A stretch of 10,296 nt of DNA from Syntrophomonadaceae bacterium. Its GTDB lineage: Bacteria; Bacillota; Syntrophomonadia; Syntrophomonadales; Syntrophomonadaceae. Positions 6,687-10,296 of the stretch are shown here, one piece after another. The position numbers and the translations under genes were made by a program. Location of the stretch: NCBI GenBank assembly GCA_012840625.1, contig DUSB01000117.1, positions 1 through 10,296 on the forward strand. The letters are read 5' to 3'. Under the pieces are notes generated by a model that saw only the letters and a program-made list of their open reading frames with translations, had not been told where the DNA came from and made no database searches. Numbering within the stretch: position 1 is the stretch's first letter; every line of letters begins with the position of its first letter.

Positions 6687-8618
6687 ATGATCGTTTTACA
6701 AAGTCGAAAAATCAGTAAAGCATTTGGTGAACAAGACGTTCTGAAAGGGATTACTTTCAGCATAAAGAAACATGAGCGGGTAGGTTTGATCGGGGGTAAC
6801 GGGTCAGGAAAAACTACCTTTCTCAGGTGTCTGGCAGGACAATTGCAGCCTGATCAGGGTGAGGTTATGGTGTCAACGGATACGACATTAGGATATCTGG
6901 AGCAGATGCCCGAGCTGGAGCTAGGCATAAGTGCCTGGGAAGCGGTTATGCAGAGTTTTGCCTACCTGATGGAGCAGCGTCGTTCCTTAAGAGCGATGGA
7001 AGAAAAAATGGCCCGCGTGGAAGGGCAAGAATTAGAGCGCTTGATGGCCGCTTATGCCAGGGTAACAGAGGAATATGAGCGTGCGGGTGGATATGAATGT
7101 GAAAGTACTGCCCGCCATATTCTAATTGGTATGGGTTTTAAAGAAGAGGAATTTGATAAAGAGCTGGATCATTTCAGCGGCGGGCAAAAGACACGGTTAA
7201 ATCTGGCCCGTTTGCTGGCTTTGTCACCAGATTTGCTTTTACTGGATGAACCCACCAACCATCTGGATATGGTCTCTGTGGAATGGCTGGAAGGTTTTTT
7301 GCAAGCTTATCCGGGTACGGTTTTAGTCGTTTCCCATGATCGTATGTTTCTGGATCACGTGGCCACACGTGTGGCTGAGATTCGGGGAGGTAAGCTTAAA
7401 AGTTACGAAGGAAACTACTCTATGTATATACAAAAACGCCAGGCGGATGATTTAGCCCGGCAAAGGGCTTATGATAAGCAGCAGGAAGAGATTCAGGCCA
7501 CAGAAGAGTACATTCGCAGGTATGGGGCGGGTATCAAAGCCCGGCAGGCCAGGGGTCGTATGCTGCAGCTAAACCGTTTAGAACGTTTGCAAGCACCCGG
7601 GCAAAATTTATCCATAAGATGGGATCATTTACCCCTGCGCCGGCAAAGTGCTCAGGATGTTCTAACGGTTGATCGGGTAAGTAAATCCTATGGATCCCGA
7701 CAAGTGCTGCGTGATTTTACCTTTACAATTAAAAAAGGGGAAAAATGGGCTTTAATCGGTCCCAATGGCTGTGGAAAAAGCACCCTTTTGAAAATCATTG
7801 CCGGGGAAATTCAGGCTGATGCCGGGCAGGTCCGATTAGGCAGCAGGGTAGATATGGCTTACTTTTCCCAGGCTCATGAAACACTGCATATGGATGGTAC
7901 TGTATTAGATGAAATAATATATAACTTTGACCTGACCATTGAACAGGCCCGTACTTATTTAGGATCTATGCTCTTTTGCGGCGATGATGTTTTCAAGCGG
8001 GTCAGGGATTTAAGCGGTGGAGAACAGGGGCGCCTGGCAATACTCAAGATCATTCTTACCGGGGCTAACTTTTTGATCCTGGACGAACCTACCAACCACC
8101 TGGATATTGACAGCCGTCAAGTGGTGGAAGAAATGCTGGCTGCCTATCCTGGTACTATTTTACTGGTTTCCCATGACCGTTATCTAATTGATCAGGTGGC
8201 AGATCAGGTCCTGGCTTTTGAAGGGGGACAGCTCAAGCGTTACTGGGGAAACTACAGTTATTATGCCCGGAAAGTTCAGGAGAAACTGCACCAGCAGGAA
8301 AGGGAGGAGAAGGAAAAGCAAGCAGCACAGCGTCAGCCTGAACAGAAATATTATAGCGAACAAAAAGAAATCCAACGAATGCTGCGGCAGCGAAGAGTAG
8401 AAATTGAAGCTCTGGAGGATTCTATTGCCGACCTGGAATATCGCCAAAAGGAACTGGAAGATATACTTTCAGATCCTCAGATCTATGCGGATGCAAATGC
8501 CTCTAAGGAACATCAGCAGGAGTATCATTGCTTACAGATTCAGCTGTCCCGGCATTTAGAAAAATGGGAAAGCCTAGGCAAAGAGCTGCTGGCTTTGGAG
8601 GACAAGCTGACCCAATAA
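6687..8618 (+). CDS. ABC-F family ATPase (YdiF/Uup type)
   Basis: Protein of 643 residues with two ABC ATPase domains on one chain and no membrane segment, as in the ABC-F family of ribosome-associated translation factors. Domain 1: Walker A GGNGSGKTT (36-44), signature SGGQ (164-167), Walker B LLLLDEPTNHLD (183-194) with catalytic Glu188, and switch His217. Domain 2: Walker A GPNGCGKST (358-366), signature SGGE (443-446), Walker B with Glu467, and His496. Both catalytic Glu residues are intact. A charged linker (about 245-325) corresponds to the P-site tRNA interaction region, and residues about 530-643 form a C-terminal coiled coil as in YdiF and Uup. Length and coiled coil fit B. subtilis YdiF (about 640 residues) better than shorter relatives. 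Antibiotic resistance of the Vga/Msr type cannot be claimed. The RBS is weak (GGGTGA, 4-9 bases upstream of the ATG). No terminator is seen before the next gene. Confidence 0.93.
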   Translation: MIVLQSRKISKAFGEQDVLKGITFSIKKHERVGLIGGNGSGKTTFLRCLAGQLQPDQGEVMVSTDTTLGYLEQMPELELGISAWEAVMQSFAYLMEQRRSLRAMEEKMARVEGQELERLMAAYARVTEEYERAGGYECESTARHILIGMGFKEEEFDKELDHFSGGQKTRLNLARLLALSPDLLLLDEPTNHLDMVSVEWLEGFLQAYPGTVLVVSHDRMFLDHVATRVAEIRGGKLKSYEGNYSMYIQKRQADDLARQRAYDKQQEEIQATEEYIRRYGAGIKARQARGRMLQLNRLERLQAPGQNLSIRWDHLPLRRQSAQDVLTVDRVSKSYGSRQVLRDFTFTIKKGEKWALIGPNGCGKSTLLKIIAGEIQADAGQVRLGSRVDMAYFSQAHETLHMDGTVLDEIIYNFDLTIEQARTYLGSMLFCGDDVFKRVRDLSGGEQGRLAILKIILTGANFLILDEPTNHLDIDSRQVVEEMLAAYPGTILLVSHDRYLIDQVADQVLAFEGGQLKRYWGNYSYYARKVQEKLHQQEREEKEKQAAQRQPEQKYYSEQKEIQRMLRQRRVEIEALEDSIADLEYRQKELEDILSDPQIYADANASKEHQQEYHCLQIQLSRHLEKWESLGKELLALEDKLTQ

Positions 8619-8627
8619 ATGGATTAT

Positions 8628-8647
8628 TTATACATAATTATACATAA
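8628..8647. repeat. Exact 10-bp tandem repeat upstream of the first LCP gene
   Basis: TTATACATAA occurs twice head to tail, so the copies are one DNA helical turn apart. They lie just after the ABC-F stop and about 25-45 bases before a candidate promoter. Same-face spacing is typical of tandem protein binding sites, but AT-rich sequence makes chance repeats more likely. Confidence 0.5.
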
Positions 8648-8671
8648 AAAACAGATTAGCAAAGATTCTCA

Positions 8672-8701
8672 TAGACAGTATTCGTTTATCTGGGGTAAAC
8701 T
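8672..8701 (+). promoter_or_regulatory. Candidate promoter for the first LCP gene
   Basis: TAGACA (8672-8677) and TAAACT (8696-8701) are spaced by 18 bases, each matching the vegetative consensus moderately. An inverted repeat GTTTATC-TGG-GGTAAAC (8684-8700, one mismatch) overlaps the spacer and -10 box and could be an operator. The gene may equally be read through from the ABC-F gene. Confidence 0.35.
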
Positions 8702-8744
8702 TAATAAATTAATACTGAAATTAGCCGGGGAGAGGTAACATTTT

Positions 8745-9896
8745 ATGGAGCGTAAAGGGAAATTCTTAATTACAGTAGCCATTATCTTTTTAGTAACGTT
8801 TGGAATTGGTGCCTGGATAGGTAATCAGCTTGGTCATCGTATGGGTGGACCTTTACCAGGTCCCGGGGAAACCATTCATATTCTTTTTATGGGTACGGAT
8901 GCTAGGCCGGGTGAGGAACGTGCGCGTAGTGATACCATGATTCTGGCCAGTATTGATACCCAGGAAAAAAAAGTTGCCTTAATATCTATTCCCCGTGATA
9001 CACGCATAAAAGATTCCCGGGGGAATTGGGCCAAAATTAATAGTGTTAATTATCAGGAGGGTCCGGAAGAAGCATGCCGGGTGGTAGGAGATCTTCTGGA
9101 TGTTCCGGTTAAGCATTATGTACTTACCAATTTTGATGGCTTTGCCAAAATTGTAGATATCCTGGGTGGAGTGGAAATAGATGTGGAGACCACTATGATT
9201 CACTATGATAGGGAGCATCCAGAATTGGCCATTAATATAAGCCCGGGGGTTCAGCGTTTAGACGGGCAGCAGGCTTTAAATTATGTAAGATATCGTGGTG
9301 GACCGACTGCAGATATTGGCCGGACACAGCGTCAGCAAAAATTCCTGCTGGCTCTGGCGGATGAAATGTTTTCCACCTCTACCATTACCAAGCTGCCCAA
9401 GTTGGTGCCGGAATTATCTAAAAACATTGATACCAATATCCCCGCCAAGGAAATGATCTATTTAGCAGGGATAGCCAATGAATTTGATCCCGATCGCATT
9501 ATGACCCAGACTTTACCGGGATATCCTTATACTGATCCTGACACCGGTATATCATACTGGTTGGCCGATGAGGAGATAGCTAAAATATTAGTGGAACGAG
9601 TTCTGGCGGGCGAAAAATTTGACGTAATAGGGGATCCTCCTGAAGAGGTACGCCGCAGACCTCAGGTTAAACCGGAGCAATTACCTGAATATGAGCCGCC
9701 GGTGGCAGATCCAGATGTGTTAAAATCCGAAGAGGAACAGCAACCAGAAGAAGGTACCAACCCTAACAAGCCGAATACAGATGTACCGGGGAGCAATCCG
9801 GATCCTATAGAAAAGGAGCCAACAGGGCCTGAAACACCCGGATCGGTACCAGACACATCTTCAGTGGATACACTGCCGAAGCCAGTTCCACAATAA
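8745..9896 (+). CDS. LytR-CpsA-Psr (LCP) family cell-wall glycopolymer transferase
   Basis: Protein of 383 residues. A short basic start, a membrane anchor at about residues 8-26, then an extracytoplasmic LCP domain at about 45-210. LCP enzymes move teichoic acid, capsule or other polymers from undecaprenyl pyrophosphate onto peptidoglycan. Conserved acidic and basic residues are all visible: GTDARPG (50-56), RSD (61-63), IPRDTR (82-87), NYVRYR (179-184) and DIGRTQRQQ (190-198). The arginines bind the pyrophosphate. After residue 300 comes an 80-residue tail rich in Pro, Glu, Asp and Asn, low in complexity, probably extended in the wall. The start has GAGAGG nine bases upstream. The same family follows directly in the next gene. 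The old name LytR implied a transcription attenuator, but the anchor and catalytic residues argue for an enzyme. The polymer attached is unknown. Confidence 0.93.
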   Translation: MERKGKFLITVAIIFLVTFGIGAWIGNQLGHRMGGPLPGPGETIHILFMGTDARPGEERARSDTMILASIDTQEKKVALISIPRDTRIKDSRGNWAKINSVNYQEGPEEACRVVGDLLDVPVKHYVLTNFDGFAKIVDILGGVEIDVETTMIHYDREHPELAINISPGVQRLDGQQALNYVRYRGGPTADIGRTQRQQKFLLALADEMFSTSTITKLPKLVPELSKNIDTNIPAKEMIYLAGIANEFDPDRIMTQTLPGYPYTDPDTGISYWLADEEIAKILVERVLAGEKFDVIGDPPEEVRRRPQVKPEQLPEYEPPVADPDVLKSEEEQQPEEGTNPNKPNTDVPGSNPDPIEKEPTGPETPGSVPDTSSVDTLPKPVPQ

Positions 9897-9921
9897 AAAT
9901 AGCTTTAAACCATAAAAAGTA

Positions 9922-9957
9922 AAACCGCTTTCCGTCTTTTAAGGCCGAAAGCGGTTT
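9922..9957 (+). terminator. Terminator-like hairpin between the two LCP genes
   Basis: AAACCGCTTTC (9922-9932) pairs perfectly with GAAAGCGGTTT (9947-9957), an 11-bp stem with a 14-base loop. The bases after it (GGTCTTTATTC) are only partly T-rich, so termination may be incomplete. A possible -10 box TATAGT lies at 9994-9999 ahead of the second LCP gene, without a convincing -35 box. Confidence 0.7.
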
Positions 9958-10030
9958 GGTCTTTATTCATGACTTTCCTCGTGATGGCATACATATAGTG
10001 AGAGAAAAGCCTGGAAGAAGGATGCGGTTC

Positions 10031-10296
10031 ATGAAAAATGAATCCAAGCAGAAATTTATTTTCACAGTAATTTTACTGCTTATTTTTTGTCTGCTGGTCA
10101 TCCTGCTACCTGTTGATCATTTTCGCTTTCTGTCCGCTGAATCCATTGAAAGCAAAGCGGATCGGGGTAAGGATATTAATATCCTTATTCTTGGAATTGA
10201 TGCTCGGCCGGGAGAATTGAATTCACGCAGTGATACCATGATTTTAGCCAGCCTGCATCCCAGTATTGAGCGTGCTGTTTTAGTATGGATTCCTCG
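10031..10296 (+). CDS. Second LCP-family protein, N-terminal part
   Basis: The frame opens at ATG 10031, with AAGGA eight bases upstream, and runs off the right edge after 88 full codons. An alternative ATG at 10022 is in frame but overlaps that site. Residues 9-27 form a hydrophobic membrane anchor. The LCP domain begins near residue 49: ILILGIDARPGELNSRSDTM (51-70) and VWIP at the edge, aligning with GTDARPG, RSD and IPRD of the preceding gene product. The two are therefore tandem paralogues. The signal anchors and linkers differ, so the duplication is old rather than recent (inference). The rest of the catalytic domain is outside the window, so integrity cannot be judged. Confidence 0.9.
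   Translation, partial: MKNESKQKFIFTVILLLIFCLLVILLPVDHFRFLSAESIESKADRGKDINILILGIDARPGELNSRSDTMILASLHPSIERAVLVWIP

Overview
The window looks like the chromosome of an anaerobic Firmicute (Bacillota), most likely class Clostridia. The reasons are a glycine reductase protein C gene pair next to formate-tetrahydrofolate ligase, strong GGAGG-type ribosome binding sites, factor-independent terminators, a YdiF-type ABC-F ATPase and LytR-CpsA-Psr (LCP) cell-wall enzymes. I cannot name a genus. No mobile element, CRISPR array, tRNA or rRNA was seen, and I found no clearly new multi-gene system. Most of the window is recognisable core or fermentative gene content.

Region 1 (1-3531, + strand) is a metabolic operon end. 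It holds the C-terminal part of grdC, complete grdD and fhs, closed by a perfectly palindromic terminator. GrdC and GrdD form protein C of glycine/sarcosine/betaine reductase, which turns protein-bound carboxymethyl-selenol into acetyl phosphate. Fhs activates formate on tetrahydrofolate. Their adjacency fits glycine metabolism linked to one-carbon folate chemistry, either the reductive glycine pathway or glycine fermentation. The selenoprotein genes grdA and grdB would lie outside the left edge. Region 2 (3542-4117, - strand) is folE, GTP cyclohydrolase I, convergent with fhs and sharing its terminator. It feeds pterin and folate synthesis.

Region 3 (4118-6179) begins with a divergent AT-rich promoter region. 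It continues with htrA (a membrane-anchored serine protease with one PDZ domain), a short stretch that reads like the N-terminus of a lipid-A-disaccharide synthase (LpxB) but is truncated, and a small hotdog-fold thioesterase followed by a GC-rich hairpin. Region 4 (6180-6686) is about 500 bases without a convincing gene. It contains one imperfect direct repeat and a candidate promoter for the next gene.

Region 5 (6687-10296) holds the ABC-F ATPase gene and two tandem LCP-family genes. The first LCP protein is complete, with a long acidic proline-rich tail. The second runs off the right edge. A terminator-like hairpin separates the two, and an exact 10-bp tandem repeat lies upstream of the first. 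The LCP enzymes probably attach secondary polymers to peptidoglycan. With HtrA they give the right half an envelope flavour, but shared regulation is not shown.
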